A stretch of DNA of 64,000 nucleotides. It comes from Spirochaetota bacterium (GTDB lineage: Bacteria; Spirochaetota; Brachyspiria; Brachyspirales; JACRPF01). The notes under the pieces are model-generated. The model had not been told where the DNA came from and made no database searches. It worked only from the letters and a program-made list of their open reading frames with translations. Numbering within the stretch: position 1 is the first letter of the stretch; each line of letters starts with the position of its first letter. Below are positions 41,396-49,881 of this stretch, one piece after another. The translations under genes and the position numbers were made by a program. The stretch spans positions 186,001 to 250,000 of the forward strand of contig JACRPF010000015.1 of NCBI GenBank assembly GCA_016214035.1, in the 5' to 3' direction.

Positions 41396-41421
41396 CTATC
41401 GGCATATTCGGGGATGAGTTA
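41396..41421 (-). promoter_or_regulatory. Sigma-28 (FliA)-like promoter of flgL
   Basis: On the minus strand TAACTCAT (41421-41414), a 10-base gap and GCCGATAG (41403-41396). The -10 differs from the FliA consensus GCCGATAA at one position and the TAAC is 14 rather than 15 bases from it. The transcript would start about 40 bases before the flgL ATG. Confidence 0.6.
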
Positions 41422-41500
41422 AGTGCTTTTTCTTCTATAATAAATGCATTTCCGACGTAAATCCTGCTAACCGCGGTGAAAAAAAATGTCATCCGGCCTA

Positions 41501-41529
41501 TTGCCCCGCAGGGAAAAGTACTATATACT
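41501..41529 (+). promoter_or_regulatory. Sigma-70 promoter of the THX gene
   Basis: TTGCCC at 41501-41506, a 17-base spacer and TATACT at 41524-41529, then AAGGAG at 41552-41557 and the ATG at 41565. Confidence 0.6.
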
Positions 41530-41564
41530 GTTTTCCACATTTATTCGATACAAGGAGCTTTCTC

Positions 41565-41666
41565 ATGGGAAAAGGCGATCGCCGTTCACGCCGTGGCAAG
41601 ATATGGCGCCACAGCTTTGGCAAATCACGCCCGCAGCGAAAGAAAAGCGTTCCGGCAAAGCAGTAA
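41565..41666 (+). CDS. 30S ribosomal protein THX (bTHX)
   Basis: A 33-codon gene. Its product begins [20 protein letters not shown] and ends in a basic tail, which matches the short Thx peptides of Thermus, Bacteroidota and others almost residue for residue at the N-terminus (MGKGDRRTRRGKIW in the known forms). Thx sits in a cavity of the 30S head and stabilises the rRNA there. AAGGAG lies seven bases upstream and a near-consensus promoter precedes it. The gene stands alone between flgL and the large activase gene, both of which have their own promoters. Confidence 0.92.
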   Translation: MGKGDRRSRRGKIWRHSFGKSRPQRKKSVPAKQ

Positions 41667-41762
41667 CCCGCCGTCATTACGGTAAGCGATTAGGGTACGA
41701 CTACGGCATGTATATGCCATGTTTCATCGAGCAGACCGTGCTCGTTACATTATAGTGAGTTA

Positions 41763-41790
41763 TTGACTCGGCGTTATTTTTTCTTACATT
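41763..41790 (+). promoter_or_regulatory. Sigma-70 promoter of the activase gene
   Basis: TTGACT at 41763-41768, 16 bases and TACATT at 41785-41790, followed by AAGGAG at 41832-41837 before the ATG at 41847. Confidence 0.5.
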
Positions 41791-41846
41791 TTACGCCCCG
41801 TCAGCATTAGGATATTTTTCCATTTTTTTTAAGGAGTTTCTTCCAC

Positions 41847-44800
41847 ATGAAAACACTTGGTGTATGTCTCGGCGCATCGTCGGTATCGTTCGTTAAAGTT
41901 GAATCTGAAAATGGCACGATACGCATCCTCGACGCAAAAACAATAGCGCATAACGGCAATCCGAAAGGCGTGTTTCTCGATAATCTCAAGGTCATCGATA
42001 AAGAACACCTGCCGGTGGTCGTTACCGGACGGAAATTCCGCGAACTGGTGAAACTGCCGACCATCTCGGAGCCCGAGGCAACCGAGGAAGCGCTCCAGTT
42101 CATCAACCGCGACGGCAAGAAATACAGCGCCATCGCGAGCGTGGGCGGCGAGACGTTCATCGTCTATACGCTTGACGACGAGAACCGCATCAATAATGTC
42201 ATTACCGGCAATAAGTGCGCATCGGGCACCGGCGAATTCTTCATGCAGCAGATCAAGCGCATGAATCTCGATATTACGGATGCCGTTAAAGTGGCGCGCG
42301 GGGTGAAGCCGTTCAAGGTTTCCGGCCGCTGTTCGGTGTTCTGCAAATCCGACTGTACGCATGCGCTCAATAAAGGAACGGACATCGGTGAAGTGGCGAG
42401 CGGCCTCTCGCAGATGATAGCGGAAAAGATCGTCGAGCTTCTGCGCAAAGCGAAACAGGAACGTGTGCTCGTGGTTGGCGGAACATCGCAGAACGACGTT
42501 GTCATGGAATTCCTCCGCGCGCAGGTTCCCACAATTGAAATACCGAAGGAATCGACTTATTTTGAAGCGCTGGGCGCAGCTATCCACGGTGTTAAGAACG
42601 AGATAGACCGCGTTGAATCGTTTGACGATATTTTCATCCACCGCGACAGTTCGTTCGACTTCCTTGAGCCGCTCTCGCGCTATGAGCACAATGTCACGTT
42701 CAAGCATATGGACCGCGGCAATGCAAAAGACGGCGACCGCTGCATCGTGGGCCTCGACGTGGGTTCAACAACGACAAAAGCGGTGCTCCTGCGCACTGAT
42801 GACGACAAGATACTTGCTTCCATATATTTACGCACCAACGGTAATCCCATTCAGGCGTCGCGCGAATGCTACGCGGAACTCCTCAAACAGGTGCCGCAGA
42901 AAGTGAACATCGTCGGGCTCGGCACAACCGGCAGCGGGCGCCACATCGCCGGTCTTCACGCGATGACCGCGGGCATCATCAACGAGATTGTCGCGCATGC
43001 AACCGCGGCAACGCACTTCGACCAGGACGTCGACACGATATTCGAGATCGGCGGCCAGGACGCGAAGTACACCTTTATTGTCAACAAAGTCCCCGCGGAC
43101 TATGCGATGAATGAAGCGTGCTCGGCGGGAACGGGGTCGTTCCTTGAAGAGTCTGCATATGAATCGCTTCGTATTGATGTGAAGGACATCGCCGAGATCG
43201 CGATGAAGGGCAAACGGCCGCCGAATTTCAACGACCAGTGCGCGGCGTTCATCTCAAGCGACATCAAGACCGCGTTTCAGGAAGACATCAGCCGCGAGGA
43301 TGTTGTGGCGGGACTTGTGTATTCGATCTGTCTGAACTACGTCAACCGCGTGAAAGGCACGCGTCAGGTGGGAAAACGGATATTCATGCAGGGCGGCGTT
43401 TGTTACAACAAAGCGGTGCCCATCGCCATGGCGGCGCTCACCGGTTCGCATATCATCGTTCCGCCGGATCCGGGCCTTATGGGCGCGTACGGTGTTGCGC
43501 TCGAAGTAAAGGAGAAAATATCGCTCGGCTTCATCGAAGAAAAGCCGTTTGATCTTGCCGAACTCGCGTCGCGCGAAGTCACCTATAAGAAATCGTTCAT
43601 CTGCATGGGCGGCAGGGAAAAATGCGACCGCAAATGCTCCGTCAACATGATCGAAGTCATGGGGAAGACATTCCCCTTCGGCGGCGCCTGCAACAAATAC
43701 TACAATCAGCTCCTGAAAGTAGAATATGACAATGAAAAATATGATTATGTGAAGAAGCGCGAGTATCTCACGTTCGTGAAGTTCGCGGAAACAACGCCGG
43801 AAACGGCCGCCACGGCGAAGACTATCGGCATCAACGGTTCGTTTCACACGAATACGCTGTATCCGCTCTATCACATGTTCTTCACCAAGCTCGGGTTCAA
43901 TGTGGTCCGTTCCACCGAAGTGAAGGACGCGGGTGTCGAGCGTGAGCTTACGTCGTTCTGCTTCCCGTCACAGCTTTCGCTCGGACTGTTCCAGGACCTT
44001 GTCGATAAAAAACCTGATTTCATATTCCTGCCGAACGTGGTGGAGATGTATGTGAACAAGGCGGAGCATCACCGCGTCGACTATAATGCGACCTGTATTT
44101 TCGTGCAGGGCGAGCCGTATTTCCTCAAACAGTCATACAAGAACGATTACGATTTTGCCAAGGTCGTATCGCCGACGCTCAATTTTGCGTACGGCTATGA
44201 GACGCAGGAAAAGCAGTTCGTCGATACGGCGAAGGAGCTTGGTGTCACCGACGCCGAGAAAGCAAAGGCGGCGTATCATGCCGCGGTTGCGAATCAGAAA
44301 GCGTATATGGCCGAGATGAACCGCACGGCGGAACATTTCATCGTCGAACTTGAGAAGAATCCGCAGGATTTCGGCGTGGTGCTGTTCGGCCGGCCGTACA
44401 ACGCGTTCATCGACATCGCGCACAAGGGTATTCCGCAGAAGTTCGCGTCGCGCGGTATCTATGTGATACCGTACGATATGTTCGACTACCATGAAGAGCA
44501 TGTCGATGAGGACATGTATTTTGAAGTGGGCAAGAAGATACTCAAAGGCGCGCAGATCGTCAAGCGTCATCCGCAGCTTTTCGGGACGTTCATCACGAAT
44601 TTCTCCTGCGCGCCGGACTCGTTCATCGTCAATTATTTCCGTGATATCATGGGCACAAAACCGTCGCTCACGCTTGAGCTTGACGGCCATACCGCCGACG
44701 CGGGTGTCAATACGCGCATCGAAGCGGCGCTCGATATCATCCGCAATTACCGGAAGATCTCCTACAAGATCAAGGACACCGATTACAGCGAGTTCACGCC

Positions 44801-46166
44801 CGCCAAGATTGAGATGCACAATAATGCCGCCGTGTACGTCACCTCGGACGGCGAGAAAGTTCCGCTTACCGATGATCGCGTTGTGGTCATCGTTCCGTCC
44901 ATGGGCGATCTTGCCGCGATGTTTTTCGCCGCGGGGCTCCGCAATCTCGGTATCCATGCCGTGGCGATGCCCGAGGGAAATCCGGAGATACTCAAGCAGG
45001 GCCGCGCCAACGCGACCGGTAAAGAGTGTCTGCCGTATCTCCTCTGTCTGGGTTCGCTCCTTGAATACATCGACAAACAGTGGGACGGTAAAAAATATCT
45101 CGCGTTCTTCGTCAACAAAGCGTCGGGCAACTGCCGCGTGGGTCAGTACCATGTGGCAATGCGCGATGTGGTTCGCCGCCGCCGCATGAAGAATGTCACC
45201 ACGCTTTCACTCGCCAACGACGACGGCTATGCGGGCATGGGCGCCGCATTCGCCATACGCTCGTGGCAGGCCATCACCGCGAGCGACGTGCTCGACGACA
45301 TCAGAAGCGGCATCATGGCGCATGCGCATGATCCGATACTCGGCATGAAGGTGTTCAACGAGGAACTGAAAAAGATCGTGGTTGATTTTGAAAAAGGCAA
45401 CCCGTACCCGGCGCTCCGTTCATTCGTCTCACGCATAAAGAAAGAAGTGCCGGCGCGCGTGGCTATCAAGGACGCGAAATATGTGGCCATGTGCGGCGAG
45501 ATATATGTCCGCCGCGACGGCTTCTCGCACAAATGGCTCAACCGGCGTCTCGCCGCCAAAGGTTTTATCGTTAAAGACGCCTACATCGGCGAATGGATAC
45601 TCTATCTTGAATATCTCCTCAAGAACAAGCTCCTTGAACCCACATTCTCGATATGGGACCGCATCGAGATGTTCGTGCGTAACGTCTATATGCGCTACAC
45701 CGAGCGCAAGATAAAGAAGCTTCTTGCCAAGACGGGTTATTACGAATTCTCATGGACGAAAATAGATCCGCTCATCGATCACAGCGCGCATATCGTGCCC
45801 AATCAGATCAAAGGGGAGCCGGGCCTCACGCTCGGCGTGGGCATGCACGAAACGGTTGAGAAGTACTGCGGCGTGATCAATATCGGACCCTTCGGCTGTA
45901 TGCCGGTGCGTTTTACCGAATCGATCATGATGCCCGAGATGAAGATAGAGAATAAAAAAGCCACCAAGCGCATCCACGACAAGGGATACGATCTGCCGGC
46001 GGCGTTCACCGACAGCATGAGCATACCGTTCCTGACCATCGAGAGCGACGGGAACGTGTATCCGCAGGTCATCGAGGCGCGTCTTGAGACGTTTGCCATG
46101 CAGGCAGACCGCATGGCGCGCATCATGCACGAAGAACGCGAGAAAGGGACTATAACGCGGCATTAG
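41847..46166 (+). CDS. Giant 2-hydroxyacyl-CoA dehydratase activase-type protein (BcrAD/BadFG-DUF2229-HgdB-like)
   Basis: A 1439-residue protein. Residues 1-260 and 295-565 are two ASKHA ATPase domains of the BcrAD/BadFG/HgdC type; the second has GLDVGSTTTKAVLL (about 302), IGGQDAKY (about 401) and cluster-loop Cys in NEACSAGTG (C425) and NDQCAAF (C464), the first has NKCASGTG (C124) and a Cys-rich GRCSVFCKSDC (C162-C170). A Cys-rich DUF2229 part follows (about 580-830) and a dehydratase-subunit-like part (about 1030-1430, GPFGCMPVRFTES). Such fusions couple ATP hydrolysis to low-potential electron transfer in anaerobes; the reaction of the single-chain form is unknown. No CoA-transferase gene lies nearby. 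Confidence 0.85.
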   Translation: MKTLGVCLGASSVSFVKVESENGTIRILDAKTIAHNGNPKGVFLDNLKVIDKEHLPVVVTGRKFRELVKLPTISEPEATEEALQFINRDGKKYSAIASVGGETFIVYTLDDENRINNVITGNKCASGTGEFFMQQIKRMNLDITDAVKVARGVKPFKVSGRCSVFCKSDCTHALNKGTDIGEVASGLSQMIAEKIVELLRKAKQERVLVVGGTSQNDVVMEFLRAQVPTIEIPKESTYFEALGAAIHGVKNEIDRVESFDDIFIHRDSSFDFLEPLSRYEHNVTFKHMDRGNAKDGDRCIVGLDVGSTTTKAVLLRTDDDKILASIYLRTNGNPIQASRECYAELLKQVPQKVNIVGLGTTGSGRHIAGLHAMTAGIINEIVAHATAATHFDQDVDTIFEIGGQDAKYTFIVNKVPADYAMNEACSAGTGSFLEESAYESLRIDVKDIAEIAMKGKRPPNFNDQCAAFISSDIKTAFQEDISREDVVAGLVYSICLNYVNRVKGTRQVGKRIFMQGGVCYNKAVPIAMAALTGSHIIVPPDPGLMGAYGVALEVKEKISLGFIEEKPFDLAELASREVTYKKSFICMGGREKCDRKCSVNMIEVMGKTFPFGGACNKYYNQLLKVEYDNEKYDYVKKREYLTFVKFAETTPETAATAKTIGINGSFHTNTLYPLYHMFFTKLGFNVVRSTEVKDAGVERELTSFCFPSQLSLGLFQDLVDKKPDFIFLPNVVEMYVNKAEHHRVDYNATCIFVQGEPYFLKQSYKNDYDFAKVVSPTLNFAYGYETQEKQFVDTAKELGVTDAEKAKAAYHAAVANQKAYMAEMNRTAEHFIVELEKNPQDFGVVLFGRPYNAFIDIAHKGIPQKFASRGIYVIPYDMFDYHEEHVDEDMYFEVGKKILKGAQIVKRHPQLFGTFITNFSCAPDSFIVNYFRDIMGTKPSLTLELDGHTADAGVNTRIEAALDIIRNYRKISYKIKDTDYSEFTPAKIEMHNNAAVYVTSDGEKVPLTDDRVVVIVPSMGDLAAMFFAAGLRNLGIHAVAMPEGNPEILKQGRANATGKECLPYLLCLGSLLEYIDKQWDGKKYLAFFVNKASGNCRVGQYHVAMRDVVRRRRMKNVTTLSLANDDGYAGMGAAFAIRSWQAITASDVLDDIRSGIMAHAHDPILGMKVFNEELKKIVVDFEKGNPYPALRSFVSRIKKEVPARVAIKDAKYVAMCGEIYVRRDGFSHKWLNRRLAAKGFIVKDAYIGEWILYLEYLLKNKLLEPTFSIWDRIEMFVRNVYMRYTERKIKKLLAKTGYYEFSWTKIDPLIDHSAHIVPNQIKGEPGLTLGVGMHETVEKYCGVINIGPFGCMPVRFTESIMMPEMKIENKKATKRIHDKGYDLPAAFTDSMSIPFLTIESDGNVYPQVIEARLETFAMQADRMARIMHEEREKGTITRH

Positions 46167-46181
46167 TGAGCACCATGCGCG

Positions 46182-47102
46182 TTATTTTTTAGAGTTGTCT
46201 TTTTCCAGATATCTCCGCACATCTTCCGTAAGCGCGGTGTATTCAAAGAGCAGCGGATTGTGTACGAACGGAAAGTATGAGATATTCGCATCATTGAACT
46301 GCTTGAGAAAGTCCTGTATCAGCGCGCGGTCATATACCACGCCGATGCGGAATATCACGGCGTGAATATCCCGGTTGACATGGGCGTAGTTGGTTTTGTA
46401 ATCACAGGATGCTATCGTCGCCAATATTTTTTCCAGTGTCGGATCTGACACCCGTGGATAGAACGCGTTATCCCGGAATGTATAGCATGCGTCAAAATTC
46501 TCGATCGAATACCGATCCCATTTTTTATACTTTGGAAGCCCCAGATAGTCATCCCGTTTCGCCGACGAAAAACGCGCGGTCTGAAAGCTGATAATACCGG
46601 CGATATAATACAGTTCTGCGGGTATTATTTTCACCGCGGGGTCGAGGAATACAATGCGCGAAAAATCGTTCGAATAGGCGCGCAGGTAATGCGTGATGAT
46701 GGCCGCGCCGAGGGAGTGTCCGACCACGGCGGCGTTGGTGAGCCCGAGTTTCACGGTCACCGTCCTCAGTTCTTTCACGAGTGCGGGATAAGAATAATCC
46801 CCGTTGCCGTCAGATGAATTGCCGTGTCCTTTCAGGTCATACATGACCACGCGGTACCGGTTTGAGAATGCGTCCGCTATCGGGCGCCAGATGGTCCGCG
46901 AGTCGTCAAGGCCGTGGATGAAGAGTATGCTGCCGCGGATATTGGTGCCGTAATCCTCATAGGCGATACGAAGACTGCCGTTAGTTATATACTGAACGTG
47001 CGCCGGCGGATACGATACTGCCGCAGCGTTTTTCCCGTATGCCGCACCGATGATGACGAAAGCGAGTATGCAGGTGAAGAAAGTGAACGTGTTCGGTCTC
47101 AT
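46182..47102 (-). CDS. Exported alpha/beta-fold hydrolase
   Basis: A 306-residue protein with a signal peptide (FTCILAFVIIGAAYG) and an alpha/beta-hydrolase core: oxyanion loop SILFIHGLDDS, YDLKGHGNS, the nucleophile elbow AVVGHSLGAAI with the catalytic Ser, and LDPAVK. A late His (FVHNPLLFE) could complete the triad. It is predicted to be a periplasmic esterase or peptidase of unknown substrate. Its ATG overlaps the stop of the gene upstream by four bases (ATGA), so the pair is co-translated. Confidence 0.8.
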   Translation of the reverse strand: MRPNTFTFFTCILAFVIIGAAYGKNAAAVSYPPAHVQYITNGSLRIAYEDYGTNIRGSILFIHGLDDSRTIWRPIADAFSNRYRVVMYDLKGHGNSSDGNGDYSYPALVKELRTVTVKLGLTNAAVVGHSLGAAIITHYLRAYSNDFSRIVFLDPAVKIIPAELYYIAGIISFQTARFSSAKRDDYLGLPKYKKWDRYSIENFDACYTFRDNAFYPRVSDPTLEKILATIASCDYKTNYAHVNRDIHAVIFRIGVVYDRALIQDFLKQFNDANISYFPFVHNPLLFEYTALTEDVRRYLEKDNSKK

Positions 47103-47731
47103 AGGTAATACCTGAGCGAAACAGAAGAGTACGTCGCGATAGATATATTCAGCGCGAGCCGGTCGGTGATCCGTTTTTCAAATGTGACACGACTTTCAGA
47201 AGCAACGGATGATATGGTGATCGTAATGAAATCGCGGGCGGTTTCATCAAACCAGGAGACTGAAAAGGAAATGCCTGCGGGATTATATGTCTGGTCGGGA
47301 CTATAATATCCAGAGGTGCTGTTCCAATGCGTGTGCGGGGAAAACAGCGTGACGGTGTAGTAATAATTGCCGGAGGCGGAAATATATCTCACGTCGATGG
47401 AGGCATCGCTGCCGGATATCAGGATACTGTTCAGTGACGGATTCATATGGAAAGAGAATGTGCCGTCGAGGTGTGACGGCGCATTGATCACCCGGTGGTT
47501 CTCATTCTCGCGCAGTTCGCACCATTGCCGGTACGTGGCATATTTCATTATCGTTCCGCCACTGCCGATGACAACCCACTCATACCGGTTTTCATAGGTT
47601 CCCAGGCTGGTGAGCAGCGTCATATCGCCGATGTAATACGATGCGGTGTCGAAGTTGCGTGAGAAAATGCCGCGCAGCGGCTGCGCAAAGACCGGCGCGA
47701 TGCCGAGTAAGATGATGATAAATACTTTCAT
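47099..47731 (-). CDS. Exported beta-rich protein of unknown function
   Basis: The ATG at 47731 gives a signal peptide (MKVFIIILLGIAPVFAQP); the frame runs back to 47809 but that part has no membrane or SD signal. The 210-residue product is rich in alternating Tyr, Ser and Thr strands and ends in aromatic YSSVSLRYYL, a C-terminal pattern compatible with an outer-membrane beta-barrel, though the length is short for one. I do not recognise the family. It is the first gene of a pair with the exported hydrolase. Confidence 0.6.
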   Translation of the reverse strand: MKVFIIILLGIAPVFAQPLRGIFSRNFDTASYYIGDMTLLTSLGTYENRYEWVVIGSGGTIMKYATYRQWCELRENENHRVINAPSHLDGTFSFHMNPSLNSILISGSDASIDVRYISASGNYYYTVTLFSPHTHWNSTSGYYSPDQTYNPAGISFSVSWFDETARDFITITISSVASESRVTFEKRITDRLALNISIATYSSVSLRYYL

Positions 47732-47839
47732 ATGACACCGCTGTTTATGCTGAGAACTATACCATGCGGTGTCAAAATAGCAAATTGTGCAAAGAAAAAG
47801 GGCGTTCACCTGCGAAAAAAAATCCGGCGATAAGAATAT

Positions 47840-47953
47840 CTACCGTGACGACCATTGCTGCAGCAGGTATTGGAACACCGGGGAAAACTCATACCTTCCG
47901 TTTATGATGCGAAGTCCCTCGGGCATGTAAGGGTTGAGCCCCCATTCGTTTTC
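47840..47953 (-). pseudogene. Coding remnant after the esterase
   Basis: Directly after the esterase stop, in the same frame, 37 sense codons run to a TAG at 47842-47840 with ordinary codon use and a protein-like composition (NEWGLNPYMPEGLRIINGR then FSPVFQYLLQQW). There is no start codon of its own with a ribosome site. It looks like the 3' end of another gene or of a longer esterase, left behind by decay. Confidence 0.4.
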
Positions 47954-48738
47954 TCAGTTCCTTCTCTGCGAAAATAACCATTCCCACATGGCCGGTTCAT
48001 CACATGCCTTCGTCCAACTGTCGTGACCCGTGGCCGGATATTCGGTGTATTTCACAATGCCGCCCGCCTTGATGACAGCCTCCGTGAGATCGCGGGAATA
48101 CTGGACCTTAACATTCGGGTCTTCGGCCCCGTGAAAGACCCACAGGGGCACCCCGGTCATTTTGGGGGCGTCGGCAACGTCCCAGGCGCCGCATATCGGC
48201 ACGGCAGCGGCAAAAAGCTGAGGATACCTCGCGACGGCGCCCCAGGTTCCCACCCCGCCCATGGATTGGCCGGTGATATAGATTCGCGAGGGGTCGATAG
48301 ATTCCTTCTCAATCAAATCCTGCACTGCTTCGATGAGAACGGAAAGTTTCTCCGGCGGATTATCCGGGCGTCCGGGCCGTTTGAGTGATGCCGTGTGGGC
48401 CAAACGAGCGGTCTGTCCGCCTCAGCCGCCAGGACGAACACGGGATATTTTTCACGCATCGGACTGCGCGACAGTATCGTGCATGCGCGCGCTTCCCCCG
48501 GGCCTGACCCGTGCATTGCGATGAGGAGGGGATATTTTTCGCCTTCCGTGACGTGAAGCGGTGCCAGCCAGCCGTATTTCAATTCGCCTTCACCCGCGCC
48601 TTTGAAAACCCTTGGTTCGAAATTCTCGGGATAGTGCTTACTGCGGGCCGTTGCCGCCACACTTCCTTGCCGCGGGTCAACCCCGGCCGCCTGACTCATC
48701 GCGGTTAAGGCGGCATAGAGAATCATTTTTCTTATCAT
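47954..48738 (-). pseudogene. Exported esterase (PHB depolymerase/feruloyl-esterase-like) with frameshift
   Basis: Two overlapping frames encode one protein. The upstream frame (to 48400) gives a signal peptide (MIRKMILYAALTAMSQAAG) and PLLIAMHGSGPGE and ends FVLAAEADRPLVW; the downstream frame continues HTASLKRPGRPDNPPEKLS, YITGQSMGGVGTW with the catalytic Ser and FHGAEDPNVKVQY, ATGHDSW with the His. The join at 48397-48402 is explained by loss of one G in a TGGGCCC context. Either the gene is a recent pseudogene or there is one sequencing error. No translational slippage signal is evident. Confidence 0.8.
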
Positions 48739-48786
48739 AAAAGCTACTATAATATCACCGCGATACCGCGGCAATATACCGCATGA

Positions 48787-49050
48787 TTAATTTAATGTAT
48801 GCGGTGGCACCGCTGGCGCTATGAACTCCTCGCCGCAGCAGTCATTTGCGCACCGTATCCGGGAAAAACCGTATTTCGGTATTCCGCAACGCTGAAATTT
48901 TCTGCTTTCCTTCTCTATTTCGGAACGGAAGCACCCGTAGCTGACGCCGTAGGCATAATTATAGGTAAGACAGAAAAGGGCGTAATTGTCCAGCAGTAAC
49001 TTATAAAGCGGTGTCCGTTCCGGACGGCGTTGTTTGTATATCCCCTGCAC
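48787..49050 (-). mobile_element. IS91-family transposase remnant (N-terminal zinc-binding domain)
   Basis: An 87-codon frame, opening with GTG at 49050, reads GIYKQRRPERTPLYKLLLDN, then YGCFRSEIEKE and CGIPKYGFSRIRC followed by a disturbed Cys motif (ANDCCGEEF). This is the start of the Transposase zinc-binding domain of IS91/IS801-type elements (usual pattern: YxPRxPERTxLYxxL, CGxxxxGFARIRC, CPxCGxE). The frame then degenerates and stops after PHTLN. The catalytic Y2 transposase domain is absent. It is a dead fragment next to a palindrome-rich island. Confidence 0.75.
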
Positions 49051-49106
49051 ATAAATAGAAACAGCTTTTTATGTATGCAATCTGCTTGATAATTGCATAT
49101 TTTCAT

Positions 49107-49660
49107 CGGGCTCCGGGTGGAGGTGTTACGGGCGCCCGGGAATATTGTCCGGGCGCCGGCGGAACGCCGCTATTCACGCGTGAAGATACTTTCTTCGAGC
49201 TCGAAGATGCCGCCGGTGCACGCGCCGGACTCTCCGGAACGTGCGAAGAATACCCGGGCACGCGAAAAGACACCCGGCGCCGGGAGAAGACAGCACGGCG
49301 CGCGTGAAGATACCCCGGGCGCGCCGGAAGATGATGCGGGCGCGCGTTCCGGACACTCCGGTGCGTGTTCCGAAGCCTCCGGAACGCGGGAAGCATGCCC
49401 GGCGCCGTGCGAAATGATATCTTCGAGCTCGAAGAAATTATCTTCTACCGCGGAGAAGTTCCGGGCGCCGGCGCCGGAACCATCTTCCCGCTGGAATAGT
49501 GTTCCGTCACGTGTGAATATGATATCTTCGCGGGTTATTTATGTGTCTTCCGGCGTGAATAGTGTGTCTTCGAAAGCGCCGAAATATCCGTCGACAGGGC
49601 CGGGAACTGCTTCGAACGGGAACAACGTAAAAGCGAATGTGGAAAATATAATAGTCATCA
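49107..49660. repeat. Palindrome-dense noncoding island
   Basis: About 550 bases are built from short, varied, mostly self-complementary words: GGCGCC and CCGGGCGCC, TCCGGA, GCGCGC, GATATC with TCTTC, and the 14-base palindrome CTTCGAGCTCGAAG at both 49193-49206 and 49421-49434. A perfect 9-base stem lies at 49131-49139/49149-49157. Words follow each other at roughly 12-24 base intervals without a strict period. Reading frames are open in several phases on both strands, but their composition is that of the repeats. It lies between the transposase remnant and a strong stem-loop. Function unknown. Confidence 0.6.
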
Positions 49661-49802
49661 TTGTCTATGCATACAAAACGTACCCCGATTTCACAATACC
49701 ACCGAGCAAAATCGGACCATCACACAACAATAACGCGTGCTAGCGAAGAAAGATATTTCTTTCCAAGCCAATACGCGCCTCCTGCTTTCTCCAACAAACA
49801 CC

Positions 49803-49859
49803 GCACCCCGCGACCCGTTCATACTCCTGCGCACCGGAGTAGTACGAATCGCGGGGTGC
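49803..49859. other. Long stem-loop, 57 bases
   Basis: GCACCCCGCGA at 49803-49813 pairs perfectly with TCGCGGGGTGC at 49849-49859, and inside it CATACTCC pairs with GGAGTAGTACG around an eight-base loop. It lies 22 bases beyond the stop of the gene at 49882 on its downstream side. No clear T-run follows on the minus strand, so it may be a processing or stabilising hairpin rather than a classical terminator. Confidence 0.6.
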
Positions 49860-49881
49860 TTCGGACGACACTGAAAGAGCG

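Noticed and set aside
41829-42707. 292-codon minus-strand frame
   Set aside because: Antisense shadow of the first ATPase domain of the activase gene.
44133-45152. 339-codon open frame on the minus strand
   Set aside because: It lies wholly opposite the activase gene, has no ribosome site and its composition mirrors the coding strand; a shadow frame.
47099-47809. Full-length start at 47809 for the exported beta-rich protein
   Set aside because: The Met at 47731 begins a clean signal peptide; the 26 extra residues would bury it.
48605-48625. tRNA-like T-arm word GGTTCGAAAT
   Set aside because: It lies inside the esterase coding sequence and no acceptor or anticodon stem can be drawn around it.
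49107-49660. CRISPR array
   Set aside because: No constant-length direct repeat with unique spacers; words vary and spacing is irregular, and no cas genes are in the window.
49093-49743. 216-codon open frame through the palindrome island
   Set aside because: Other frames on both strands are equally open and the residues simply reflect the short repeated words; no ribosome site and no protein-like core.
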